Below are positions 55,470 through 63,620 of a DNA stretch of 64,000 nt, in pieces. The translations under genes and the position numbers were made by a program. Source of the stretch: Arthrobacter sp. D5-1 (GTDB lineage Bacteria; Actinomycetota; Actinomycetes; Actinomycetales; Micrococcaceae); the NCBI RefSeq assembly GCF_017357425.1, contig NZ_CP014571.1:4340001-4404000 (forward strand), in the 5' to 3' direction. A model generated the notes under the pieces. It ran no database searches. It saw nothing but the letters and a program-made list of their open reading frames with translations, and was not told the DNA's origin. The first letter of the stretch is position 1, and each line of letters opens with the position of its first letter.

Positions 55470-56239
55470 TGGCAGCCGCAGCGCCCTCGGTGGGCAACGA
55501 CTTTGAGGGCCTCGCGGCCCTCGTCACCGGCGGCGCGTCCGGCATCGGGGCGGCCATCGCGGACCGCCTCGCTGCCGGAGGCGCGCAGGTCGCCGTCCTG
55601 GACCTCGCCCCGGAAACCAGCCCGCACTTTGGTGTCCAGTGCGATGTGGCCGATGATGCATCGGTGCGTGCCGCCGTCCATGCCGTTGTGGAGCAATTTG
55701 GCCGGCTGGACATCGTGATCAACAACGCCGGAATCGGCGCCCAAGGCGACATTGCCGCTAACGACGACGACGAGTGGCTGCGCGTCCTCAACGTCAACGT
55801 GGTGGGCATCGCCCGCGTCAGCCGCGCAGCTCTGCCGTACCTCCGTGAGTCACCGGCAGCAGCGATCGTCAACACCTGCTCCATCGCAGCGACCGCGGGA
55901 CTGCCGCAACGTGCGCTGTACTCGGCGTCGAAAGGTGCAGTGTTGTCCCTGACGCTCGCCATGGCAGCAGACCACGTCCGTGAGGGGATCCGCGTCAACT
56001 GCGTCAATCCCGGCACCGCAGACACTCCCTGGGTGGGACGTCTGTTGGATTCCGCTGCCGACCCCGCCGGCGAGCGCGCCGCCCTCAACGCCCGGCAGCC
56101 CCACGGCCGGCTGGTTGACGCCGCTGAGGTGGCCGGTGCCGTCGCGTACCTTGCGAGCCCGCTGTCAGGCTCCACGACGGGAACCTCGTTGGCGGTCGAC
56201 GGCGGCATGCAGGGTTTGCGGTTGCGTCCGGTGCAGTAG
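55469..56239 (+). CDS. SDR-family oxidoreductase, probable 2-keto-3-deoxy-L-fuconate dehydrogenase
   Basis: 256 residues. Rossmann-fold SDR: cofactor motif TGGASGIG (about 20-27), NNAG, and the catalytic Ser...YSASK (about 152-156). The C-terminal GTSLAVDGGM is typical. It would oxidise C4 of 2-keto-3-deoxy-L-fuconate with NAD+, just before the FAH-type hydrolase. One-base overlap with that gene shows co-translation. Confidence 0.9.
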   Translation: MAAAAPSVGNDFEGLAALVTGGASGIGAAIADRLAAGGAQVAVLDLAPETSPHFGVQCDVADDASVRAAVHAVVEQFGRLDIVINNAGIGAQGDIAANDDDEWLRVLNVNVVGIARVSRAALPYLRESPAAAIVNTCSIAATAGLPQRALYSASKGAVLSLTLAMAADHVREGIRVNCVNPGTADTPWVGRLLDSAADPAGERAALNARQPHGRLVDAAEVAGAVAYLASPLSGSTTGTSLAVDGGMQGLRLRPVQ

Positions 56240-56346
56240 GAGTTTCGTAACGCTACGGGCCTGCAACGTCCGGCACCGGTGGTTCGCCTATGCTCAACCT
56301 CAAGGAATCAATGGCGACTCACTTAGCAAACTCAGGAGCATTACCC

Positions 56347-57672
56347 ATGAGCAACTGGCGCATCAGGGACTTCCACTCATCCGACCTCGATGGCATCCTC
56401 CACCTCTGGGAGTCACTCAAAGCCGACGGCGTGGAGCCGGTGTACGCGTTGTCCGAGGTCCTGGCATCGTGCGAAAAGGACCACGCCGTGGTCGCGGTGC
56501 AGGGCGACCAAGTGGTGGGCGCCGCCGTCGGACGCGCCGCACACGACCAAGGCTGGATCGTGTTCCTGGCCACGCTGACGGAGTTCCGCGGCCGCGGCAT
56601 CGGCACCTCGCTGCTGTCCGCCGTCGAGAACCGCATGGCCCCGCACGGCCTCAACAAGCTGTCTGCACTCATGCCTGAAACTGAAACCCGGGTGGAAGCC
56701 TTCCTGGGGCGAGGCTTTGTGGTCAAGAAGAACCTGCGCTATTTCGAGCGCACCATACCTGTGCAGCGGCAGGAATTGGAGCCATTGAGCCTGCTCGGTG
56801 GCCGCATCCTTGCACGGGATCTGTGGGAGAACGTGGCCGGCATGCGCCGCGAGAAGGAACTGTTGGAACGCCGCCTGGTGCTTCCCCTGGCCGAGGCGGA
56901 CCTCGCCGACGAATACGGCGTGGTGCCGCCCCGGGCTGTTGTGCTGTTCGGTCCTCCAGGTACGGGAAAGACCACGTTTGCCAAGGCCATTGCGTCGCGG
57001 CTGGAGTGGCCGTTCGTAGAGGTCTTCCCGTCGCGCTTGGCCGCTGACCCCAAGGGCCTGGCCGGTGCGCTGCGCGAGACGTTCCTGGAAATCGCCGAAC
57101 TGGAGCACGCAGTGGTGTTCATCGACGAGGTGGAGGAAATCGCGTCGCAGCGTGCCGGGGATCCGCCGTCGCCGCTGCAGGGCGTCACCAACGAACTCCT
57201 CAAGATCATCCCGGCCTTCCGCGAACAACCCGGCCGCCTCCTGGTGTGCGCCACCAACTTCATCCGCGCCTTGGACACCGCATTCCTCCGCCACGGCCGG
57301 TTCGACTACGTCATCCCCATCGGCCTCCCGGACGTCCACGCCCGCGAAGCCATGTGGCAGCGTTTCATCCCCGCCACAGTGGTGGACTCCGTGGACATCG
57401 CCCAGCTGGTGGAACGGACGGAAGGCTTCTCGCCCGCCGACATCGAGTTCGCGGCCCGCAGCGCCTCCCAGCGTGCCCTGGAAAAAGCAGTGTACGACGA
57501 CGGCGCTGCTTTGGGCGGTTCAGCCGGCGCTGCGTCCGGGGCCGGGTCCAACGGGCGCAAGGGACCCGTGACGCAGGACTACCTCGACGCGATTGGTGAC
57601 ACGCGCACCACCGTGAGTCCCGAAGTGCACCAGGACTTCCTCGAGGACATCGACGTGCTGGGGCGGGTGTAA
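56347..57672 (+). CDS. GNAT acetyltransferase-AAA+ ATPase fusion protein
   Basis: 441 residues. Residues 1-140 form a GNAT domain with the acetyl-CoA site EFRGRGIGTSLL (about 79-90) and EAFLGRGFVVKKNLRYF. After a helical linker comes an AAA+ module (about 165-400): Walker A GPPGTGKTT, Walker B VVFIDEVEEI, sensor 1 LVCATN and the Arg finger FLRHGRFDYVIPIGLPD. The lid contains GFSPADIEFAARSA. AGGAG fixes the start. It may couple acetylation to ATP-driven remodelling, but no substrate is known. It stands alone after the fucose genes. Confidence 0.85.
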   Translation: MSNWRIRDFHSSDLDGILHLWESLKADGVEPVYALSEVLASCEKDHAVVAVQGDQVVGAAVGRAAHDQGWIVFLATLTEFRGRGIGTSLLSAVENRMAPHGLNKLSALMPETETRVEAFLGRGFVVKKNLRYFERTIPVQRQELEPLSLLGGRILARDLWENVAGMRREKELLERRLVLPLAEADLADEYGVVPPRAVVLFGPPGTGKTTFAKAIASRLEWPFVEVFPSRLAADPKGLAGALRETFLEIAELEHAVVFIDEVEEIASQRAGDPPSPLQGVTNELLKIIPAFREQPGRLLVCATNFIRALDTAFLRHGRFDYVIPIGLPDVHAREAMWQRFIPATVVDSVDIAQLVERTEGFSPADIEFAARSASQRALEKAVYDDGAALGGSAGAASGAGSNGRKGPVTQDYLDAIGDTRTTVSPEVHQDFLEDIDVLGRV

Positions 57673-57687
57673 CTCCTTCCCGCGAGA

Positions 57688-57744
57688 TCGCCGGAACACT
57701 GCGGGTTCGCCGGAACACTGCGGGTTCGCCGGAACTCTCCGGGC
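57688..57744. repeat. 19-bp tandem repeat, three units
   Basis: Units at 57688, 57707 and 57726: the first two are identical, TCGCCGGAACACTGCGGGT, and the third differs at a few bases. It lies between the GNAT-AAA+ gene and ltrA. A related stretch with GCGAGATCG and TTCCGGCGAT is found on the minus strand at about 29290-29340. The gap holds no gene. Confidence 0.75.
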
Positions 57745-57804
57745 GGTCTCGACGCATTGCGGCGGTCTCGGCGTGAAGGCAGGGGCAGCGGTAATCTTTG
57801 AGCC

Positions 57805-59049
57805 ATGTCCTCGAATCCCCTTCGCCATGCGCTGTCCCGCATGGGCGGCCGCGATCCCCATGAAAAGCACCGCACAGCAACCCCGCTGGAGCTCTTCTTT
57901 GACCTGACCTTTGTCATTGCCTTCGGTGTTGCTGGCAGCCAGTTCGCCCATGCGGTGGCGGAGGCGCACTTCTGGCCTGGGCTGCTGGCCTTCTCGTTCG
58001 CCATGTTCGCGGTGATCTGGGCCTGGATCAACTTCACGTGGTTCGCCAGCGCCTACGACACCGATGACTGGGTGTTCCGTGTGGTCACCATGATCCAGAT
58101 GGTGGGCGTGCTCATCCTGGCCATGGGCATCGAGCCGATGTTCCACTCGATCATCGAGGGCAGGCACGTGGACAATGTCACCATCGTGCTGGGCTACATC
58201 ATCATGCGTGTGGCCCTGATCTTCCAATGGCTTCGCGCTGCCCGCCAGGATCCCGAACGCCGGGATACCTGTTTGCGCTATGCAAAGTACGTGGCGATCG
58301 TCCAGATCGGCTGGGTTGTTGTGCTGTTGGTGGACGCGAGTGTCCTCACCACGTTCCTTGTGGCAACTCCGCTGTTCATCATGGAGATGGCGGCACCCTA
58401 CTTCGCGGAACGGGAGATCCGTACCCCGTGGCACGCCCATCACATCGCGGAAAGGTACGGGCTCCTGGCCATCATCGCCTTGGGCGAATGCTTGATTGGC
58501 GCAATTGAAACCTTGCGTGCCATTGTTGCTACCCATCAGTGGTCCGTGGATGCAGCACTGGTCGGGCTGAGTGGCACCGGGTTGGCCTTCGCCATGTGGT
58601 GGATCTACTTCATCCTGCCCTCCGGCCCGGCATTGCACGTCCAGCGGCATCGTTCGTGGGTGTTTGGCTATGGGCACATGCCGGTCTTTGCCGCCATTGC
58701 CGCCACAGGTGCGGGCCTGCACGTTGCCGCGTACTTCATTGATCATGAAGCACACATTCCCGCGGCTGCCGCTGTTGCCTCGATTGCCCTGCCGATTATC
58801 TTGTTCAAGATCTCGCTCACAACGCTGTACAGCATCATGCTCGGGCTGGAACGCGAACACCTCGTGAGCTCAGCTTTGGTGGTTTTGGGCTTGGCTGGAA
58901 GCATAGCCCTGGCTGCCGCCGGAGCATCAGTCCCGGTGTGCATGCTGGAGATGATGCTGGTTCTGGGCCTGTCGATCGCCTACGACGAACGACGCGGCCA
59001 CAAGGGCCGGGCCGCCGCGCTCCGAAGGCTGGAAAACGCCGCGGGCTAG
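57805..59049 (+). CDS. Low temperature requirement protein A (LtrA) family membrane protein
   Basis: 414 residues with about 10-12 membrane segments. The family start is HRTATPLELFFDLTFVIAFGVAGSQFAHAV. WAWINFTWFASAYDTDDW and ERYGLLAIIALGECLIGAIETLRA are conserved LtrA blocks. The family was named from a Listeria cold-growth mutant, but its molecular role is unknown. TAATCT lies 7 nt before the ATG, so the transcript is probably leaderless. Convergent with the HD-domain gene across a hairpin. Confidence 0.9.
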   Translation: MSSNPLRHALSRMGGRDPHEKHRTATPLELFFDLTFVIAFGVAGSQFAHAVAEAHFWPGLLAFSFAMFAVIWAWINFTWFASAYDTDDWVFRVVTMIQMVGVLILAMGIEPMFHSIIEGRHVDNVTIVLGYIIMRVALIFQWLRAARQDPERRDTCLRYAKYVAIVQIGWVVVLLVDASVLTTFLVATPLFIMEMAAPYFAEREIRTPWHAHHIAERYGLLAIIALGECLIGAIETLRAIVATHQWSVDAALVGLSGTGLAFAMWWIYFILPSGPALHVQRHRSWVFGYGHMPVFAAIAATGAGLHVAAYFIDHEAHIPAAAAVASIALPIILFKISLTTLYSIMLGLEREHLVSSALVVLGLAGSIALAAAGASVPVCMLEMMLVLGLSIAYDERRGHKGRAAALRRLENAAG

Positions 59050-59099
59050 GAGCTCGCGTTACAGGGCATTGCTGGGGCTTTTGCGCCAAAGCCCGTCGC

Positions 59100-59157
59100 T
59101 GCGGGGCCCGCTTTGCGCGCCATTTCAGTCCCCGAGGCACGCAGAGCAGGCCCCACA
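59100..59157. terminator. Hairpin between convergent ltrA and HD-domain genes
   Basis: Arms TGCGGGGCCCGCTTTGCG and CGCAGAGCAGGCCCCACA match at 15 of 18 positions around a 22-nt loop. It resembles the hairpin at 27983-28041, sharing GGCC-GCT-TGC. Likely a bidirectional terminator from a repeated family. Confidence 0.55.
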
Positions 59158-59172
59158 ACGGGCGCGGAGGGG

Positions 59173-59709
59173 TTACTCGGGAACGATCTCGTCCAGTTCC
59201 TGGAGCAGGTATGGGTTGATCCGTTCCAGGATCATCCTGACCTCGTCGCGGGGAACGGCCGTGTACAGCACAGGTCGGGCATCGGCGTAGCGGGTGACCG
59301 GCGGCTTGTCCGGCCACTTCTCCGCGAGGGCCTGAACCCGTTCCGGGAGCGAGTTGTGGGCGTTGTCCGCGATCTTCACCAACGTGGCGTCGTGATCCTC
59401 CGCAACAAAACGGATGCCGGCGTCGTAGTCATCCGGGTCGTCGTGGAAGCGGCGGGTGACACGCTCGATAATGTCTACCGCACGCTCGGACACGCCCATT
59501 TCCAGCAGTGCCTGCCGGGTGATGGGAGTGTCCTCGGCGATGTCATGAAGGTAGCCGGCGATCTGGATGTCCTCATCAAAGTCGGCCAGAGCATCGCCCA
59601 CTGCCAGGACGTGCTCGCGGTAGGGGCGCTTGAGCTTGTCCTTCTGCCGGTTGTGGGCCACCTCCGCCAGGACCTGGGCTGTTTCTACAGTGAAGTGTGG
59701 TTCGGTCAT
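59173..59709 (-). CDS. HD-domain phosphohydrolase family protein
   Basis: 178 residues. An HD/PDEase-like domain with His in REHVLAV, the HD pair in AGYLHDIAEDT and Asp in LVKIADNAHNS. It resembles the HD proteins related to the Rel/SpoT hydrolase half, though here alone and short. The substrate is unknown. GGAGG before MTEPHF sets the start, and the 15 residues open upstream are rejected. Confidence 0.86.
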   Translation of the reverse strand: MTEPHFTVETAQVLAEVAHNRQKDKLKRPYREHVLAVGDALADFDEDIQIAGYLHDIAEDTPITRQALLEMGVSERAVDIIERVTRRFHDDPDDYDAGIRFVAEDHDATLVKIADNAHNSLPERVQALAEKWPDKPPVTRYADARPVLYTAVPRDEVRMILERINPYLLQELDEIVPE

Positions 59710-59799
59710 GCTGGCCTCCGGGTTGAACATGGGATCAACGGCGATCGATCCCATGTTCAGGCTATCGGTTGTTCCGGGACGGCAAGCGCGTGGGGGGAT

Positions 59800-60591
59800 C
59801 TACCAGTCCTGTACGGCGCGTGCGGCGATGGCGACCGTGACTGCCCTGGGCAAGCGCTGCGCAAACCCAGCCGTCACCCGGTTGACCCACCCGGAGACAA
59901 CGCTGCCGGGCGTGTCCTTGCGACCCAGGGCTTTGATCGCTGTTCCAACAACCTGTTCGGAGGTCTGCATCTTGCCCACCGCGGCGGACTCGCCACCGAG
60001 GACGTCGAAGAACTCAGTGCGCGTGGCGCCGGGACAAAGGGCCAGGACGTTAAGTCCGGAGTTCTTGGTTTCGTGGGCCACGGCTTCAGTGAAGCTCAGG
60101 ACGAAGGCCTTGGTGGCACCGTAAACGGCCATGCCGGGAATGGGCTGGAAAGCGGCAGTACTGGCCACGTTCACCAGGGCACCTTTTCCGGAGTCGAGCA
60201 GTTGCGGCAGAAAAGCCCGGGTGATGTCCACCAAGGCGGCCACGTTCAAGGAAATCTCAGACGCAATAGTGTCCGGATCTTCCTCAACCAAAGGCCCATG
60301 GGTGCCGAAGCCCGCGTTGTTGATCAACGTGTCCACGGTGATCCCGCGGCCGGCCAGTGAATCGAAGAGCTCGCGCCCCACCCCTGCACGGCCCAGGTCC
60401 ATGGGGAGCACGGTCACGGTGACCCCGTGGCGGGAGCGCAAGTCCTGGGCCAACTTCTCCAGACGGTCTGCGCGCCTGGCCACCAGGACGAGGTTGGAGC
60501 CCCGGGCAGCAAATTGTCCGGCGAACTCAGCGCCGAGGCCGGAGCTGGCACCTGTAATGAGTGCAGTGGTACCTGCGTAGGTCATGGTCAT
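59800..60591 (-). CDS. SDR-family oxidoreductase
   Basis: 263 residues. Classical-type SDR with TGASSGLGAEFA, NNAGFGTHG and the active site YGATKAFVLSFTEAVAHE. The pattern is close to bacterial DltE/YqjQ-like short-chain dehydrogenases. Substrate unknown. It is divergent from the tetR gene across 103 bp that hold two palindromes, so it is likely the repressor's target. A second ATG lies 6 bp inside. Confidence 0.9.
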   Translation of the reverse strand: MTMTYAGTTALITGASSGLGAEFAGQFAARGSNLVLVARRADRLEKLAQDLRSRHGVTVTVLPMDLGRAGVGRELFDSLAGRGITVDTLINNAGFGTHGPLVEEDPDTIASEISLNVAALVDITRAFLPQLLDSGKGALVNVASTAAFQPIPGMAVYGATKAFVLSFTEAVAHETKNSGLNVLALCPGATRTEFFDVLGGESAAVGKMQTSEQVVGTAIKALGRKDTPGSVVSGWVNRVTAGFAQRLPRAVTVAIAARAVQDW

Positions 60592-60623
60592 GGCGGAATC
60601 CCATCGGTTGAGTAAGAGACTGA

Positions 60624-60688
60624 TGTAGTCGCTGTCTACATGGTAGGCAGTGTCTACTTTGTTGTCAATGACTACATTGGCTTAGACT
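60624..60688. promoter_or_regulatory. TetR operators and leaderless tetR promoter
   Basis: Two palindromes, TGTAG-N7-CTACA (60624-60640) and GTAG-N7-CTAC (60643-60657), stand about 18 bp apart. A third half-like GACTACA follows. The -10 TAGACT (60683-60688) lies 6 nt before the tetR ATG. The palindromes would control both the SDR and tetR. Confidence 0.6.
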
Positions 60689-60694
60689 TGAGTC

Positions 60695-61306
60695 ATGACT
60701 GACCAGCCCTACCACCACGGCAAACTCCGGGAGGCGCTCCTGGAGCGCGCCATGGAGACCATTGAGGAAGCCGGCGTGGAAGGACTTTCCCTGCGGCAGC
60801 TGGCCCGTGATGTCAACGTCAGCCACGGCGCTCCGGCCAAGCACTTCCGTGACAAGCAAGCCCTGATCGACGCCGTGGCGCTGGCTGGCTTTGAGTCGAT
60901 GAACCGCCTGATCCGGGATGCCACCCAGTCCAGCGATGACCTCCATGGCCGTTTCGTCCGCGTCGGCAAGGCATACGTCGACTTTGCCGTTGAGCACCCC
61001 GCCCTGCTGACGGTGATGTACTCCACCAAACACCACCCCGATTCCAGCGAGGAACTGCGGAACACTGGCGCCCAGGGAATACATGTTGCCCAAGCCATGA
61101 TCGCCGAGGCCCAGGAAGCCGGCGTCCTGGCCGAAGGCGACCCCGGGACACTGGCCATGGTGTGCTTCGTCAGCCTTCATGGGACTGCCCTCCTTGCGGC
61201 CGGCGGACACTTGGACGGCACTTCAGTGGACGACGTAGTCACCGCTGCCACCGACACCCTATGGGCAGGCATGGCGGCCGGAGTCCCGGCTGCCCAGCCC
61301 AGCTAA
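60695..61306 (+). CDS. TetR-family transcriptional regulator
   Basis: 203 residues. An HTH at about 10-57 (REALLERAMETIEEAGVEGLSLRQLARDVNVSHGAPAKHFRDKQALI) is followed by a helical ligand domain with a WHG-like C-terminal region. Likely represses the divergent SDR gene and itself. Leaderless promoter. The stop overlaps the convergent serine hydrolase gene by 4 bp. Confidence 0.9.
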   Translation: MTDQPYHHGKLREALLERAMETIEEAGVEGLSLRQLARDVNVSHGAPAKHFRDKQALIDAVALAGFESMNRLIRDATQSSDDLHGRFVRVGKAYVDFAVEHPALLTVMYSTKHHPDSSEELRNTGAQGIHVAQAMIAEAQEAGVLAEGDPGTLAMVCFVSLHGTALLAAGGHLDGTSVDDVVTAATDTLWAGMAAGVPAAQPS

Positions 61307-62421
61307 GCCGCGAGCCCAGCGATCACTTCCCGCACCGCCGCGCTCAGCTGGAAGTTGCGACAGCCCACTCCCCCGGGCTCCGCCTGCTGCGGCACGTACC
61401 CAAAGCCGAGTTCATACACAGGGTCCGCGAATCCCAGAGATGCGCTGGCGCCGTCGTGCCCGAATGCGCGGTAGCTGCCGAACGGCATCCGAGTGTGGGA
61501 CTTCATGAACACCGTGGCAAAGCAGCCAGTCTCTCCAAAGACGCGGTCGATGCCGAAAACCTGCTCGCGGGTTACCGCACGAATGGTCTCCTCCGTCAGG
61601 AGAGGGGGAACGGCGGGTTCGCCTTCCAACCCTGTCAGCGCTGCAGCGTAGATTCTTGCCATCCCATCCGCACTCGCCACTCCAGCAGCCGAGCTCAACC
61701 CCGCGGCCCGCACCTCCCGGATGTTGGGCAAGTCCAGGATGTCGCCCACGGCAGAGTTGGCCGCCAGTCCGGCGTGGCTGGCAGGATCCACCCACGGCCA
61801 CGCCGGATCGGCCGCCCAGCGGAAGGGAGCGAAGCGGGCCTCTTCGGCGTCAGGCAGGCCAAGGTAGAAGTGCGCTCCGGTTGCGGCCCGGATCCGCTGT
61901 TCAAAGACGTCCTGGAGGGTGGAACCGGTGATGCGGCGGCACAGCTCCTCCATGAAGATACCGATGGTCAGTGCGTGGTAGCCGAAAGCAGTGCCGGGTT
62001 TCCATAGCGGCGGCAGTTTGGCGAGCTTGGCGGCTGCGAGCCCGGAGTTGTTGACCTCGTGGAGGGTGAGGCCGCCTTCCACTCCAAGGAGCCCGGCCTG
62101 ATGCGAAAGAAGCTGGGCAACGGTGATCGAAGCTTTCCCCTCGGCACCAAACTCCGGCCAATACTTGGTCACCTCGGCATCAAGGTCCAAGGTGCCGTCC
62201 TGAACCAGCAACGCCATGACCAGGCCCGCCATGCCTTTGGAGCAGGAGAAGACGCCCGTAACCGAGTCCGGGCGGATATGCGGTCCGCCGCTGAGGTCCA
62301 GCACTTTGACGCCGCGATGGTAGGCCGCGACTTGCGCCGAATACTCCGGATCCTGATCGAGGAAACTGCCGAAGAGCTCGGCGACGGGTTCGAAACCTGG
62401 GGCGATCACCTTTGCATGCAT
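61303..62421 (-). CDS. Serine hydrolase, beta-lactamase/EstB family
   Basis: 372 residues. Class C beta-lactamase-like fold: SXXK in FSCSKGMA (about 58-65), a Tyr motif in GYHALTIG, and HDG (in GHDGASASLGF) in place of KTG. These are marks of family VIII esterases. No signal peptide, so it is a cytoplasmic esterase or peptidase of unknown substrate. TAGGCT lies exactly 6 nt before the ATG (leaderless). Confidence 0.9.
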   Translation of the reverse strand: MHAKVIAPGFEPVAELFGSFLDQDPEYSAQVAAYHRGVKVLDLSGGPHIRPDSVTGVFSCSKGMAGLVMALLVQDGTLDLDAEVTKYWPEFGAEGKASITVAQLLSHQAGLLGVEGGLTLHEVNNSGLAAAKLAKLPPLWKPGTAFGYHALTIGIFMEELCRRITGSTLQDVFEQRIRAATGAHFYLGLPDAEEARFAPFRWAADPAWPWVDPASHAGLAANSAVGDILDLPNIREVRAAGLSSAAGVASADGMARIYAAALTGLEGEPAVPPLLTEETIRAVTREQVFGIDRVFGETGCFATVFMKSHTRMPFGSYRAFGHDGASASLGFADPVYELGFGYVPQQAEPGGVGCRNFQLSAAVREVIAGLAA

Positions 62422-62430
62422 CCAGACAGC

Positions 62431-63333
62431 CTACGTGGTGGGCGTTTCAGGGCCGGGGGTTTTCCACACCCATGGCTCCTTGGGGAGGCTCCGGGGGCGG
62501 AAGTGCGGCAACGCCTCCTCCAGGGTTCCGGCAGGCAGGCCCACCGATTCAAGGATCAGGTCACGGACTCTTCCGGCAGGAATTCCGACGGCGGCGAGGT
62601 CGCCCAGCGTGACCGCACCGTCGCGCTTTGCCAGCCTGGCGCCGTCGTGGTTTACCACCAGTGGCACGTGGGCATATTCGGGAACGGGCAGGCCCAGCAG
62701 CGTCGCCAGGTAGGCCTGCCGCGGGGTGGAAGGGAGGAGGTCATCGCCGCGCACCACCTGGTCGATTCCCTGGGCGGCGTCGTCCACCACCACTGCCAGA
62801 TTGTAGGCGGTCACTCCGTCATTTCGACGCAGCACAAAGTCGTCCACCATGCCCCTATAGATGCCGCACAACTGGTCCTCAACAGCCCACTCAACAACGT
62901 CCGCCTGGAGGCGTATCGACGCCGGGCGTGACGCGCGCCGGATCTCCCGTTCAGCGTGGGACAACCGCCGGCAGGTCCCCGGATACGCGCCCTGCGGCGC
63001 ATGCGGCGCCGACGCTGCTTCCTGGATTTCCCGGCGGGTACAGAAGCATTCGTAGGTGCGGCCCTCAGCAGTGAGGCGCGCAATCGCTTCGTCGTAGAAC
63101 GCCGCGCGTTCAGTCTGGCGCACGACGCCGGCGTCCCACCTGACGCCGACGGCCTCCAAATCGCGCAGCTGCTCCGCTTCGGCGCCGGACCGGGTACGGT
63201 CCAGGTCCTCGACGCGCAGCAGGAAGTCCCTACCGCTGGACTTCGCGAAGAGCCAGGCCAGGATGGCCGTACGGAGATTGCCGACGTGTAGTTGGCCGGA
63301 AGGGCTCGGGGCGAAACGGCCAGCTGAAGTCAT
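62431..63333 (-). CDS. gluQ: Glutamyl-Q tRNA(Asp) synthetase
   Basis: 300 residues. Short GluRS paralogue that lacks the anticodon-binding domain: class I HIGH-like HVGN after FAPSPSGQL (residues 7-19), KMSKS-like LAKRD. A zinc site is formed by CFC and YPGTC (about 96-120). It attaches glutamate to queuosine at position 34 of tRNA(Asp). TAGGCT 6 nt before the ATG marks a leaderless start. No queuosine synthesis gene is in the window. Confidence 0.93.
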   Translation of the reverse strand: MTSAGRFAPSPSGQLHVGNLRTAILAWLFAKSSGRDFLLRVEDLDRTRSGAEAEQLRDLEAVGVRWDAGVVRQTERAAFYDEAIARLTAEGRTYECFCTRREIQEAASAPHAPQGAYPGTCRRLSHAEREIRRASRPASIRLQADVVEWAVEDQLCGIYRGMVDDFVLRRNDGVTAYNLAVVVDDAAQGIDQVVRGDDLLPSTPRQAYLATLLGLPVPEYAHVPLVVNHDGARLAKRDGAVTLGDLAAVGIPAGRVRDLILESVGLPAGTLEEALPHFRPRSLPKEPWVWKTPGPETPTT

Positions 63334-63386
63334 GCTCCAAGCCTATGTGGCCGTGCTCCGCGGCGTCCGCCGGGACGGGGCAATGC

Positions 63387-63432
63387 AAGAGCCCCTCAGC
63401 TACCGCAACGATCCGGTGGCTCAGGGGCTCTT
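63387..63432. repeat. Imperfect hairpin between gluQ and the lrp-type gene
   Basis: Arms AAGAGCCCCTCAGCTACCG and its near-complement ending GGGGCTCTT (two mismatches) enclose CAACGAT. It has A and T ends but does not follow any gene, since both neighbours point away. The rest of the 287-bp gap shows nothing I can name. Confidence 0.5.
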
Positions 63433-63620
63433 ACTGTGCTGCCCGCACGATACGGGCGAGTGCAGAATGACAATGCTGTGAACAAGAGTCAATCAGCGGC
63501 TGCTTCCTTGCGGGAAACCTGTGCAGGGATCCGGGTGGTGTTCCGGATGCCTGGTGCCTGCGGGGTCCGGCGGTAGCCTTGCCCTGCTTCGTTGTCACCA
63601 TTTGAGCAGGAGACATACAG

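Noticed and set aside
63387..63432. A tRNA gene
   Set aside because: A single long hairpin with no cloverleaf, anticodon arm or T-loop consensus.
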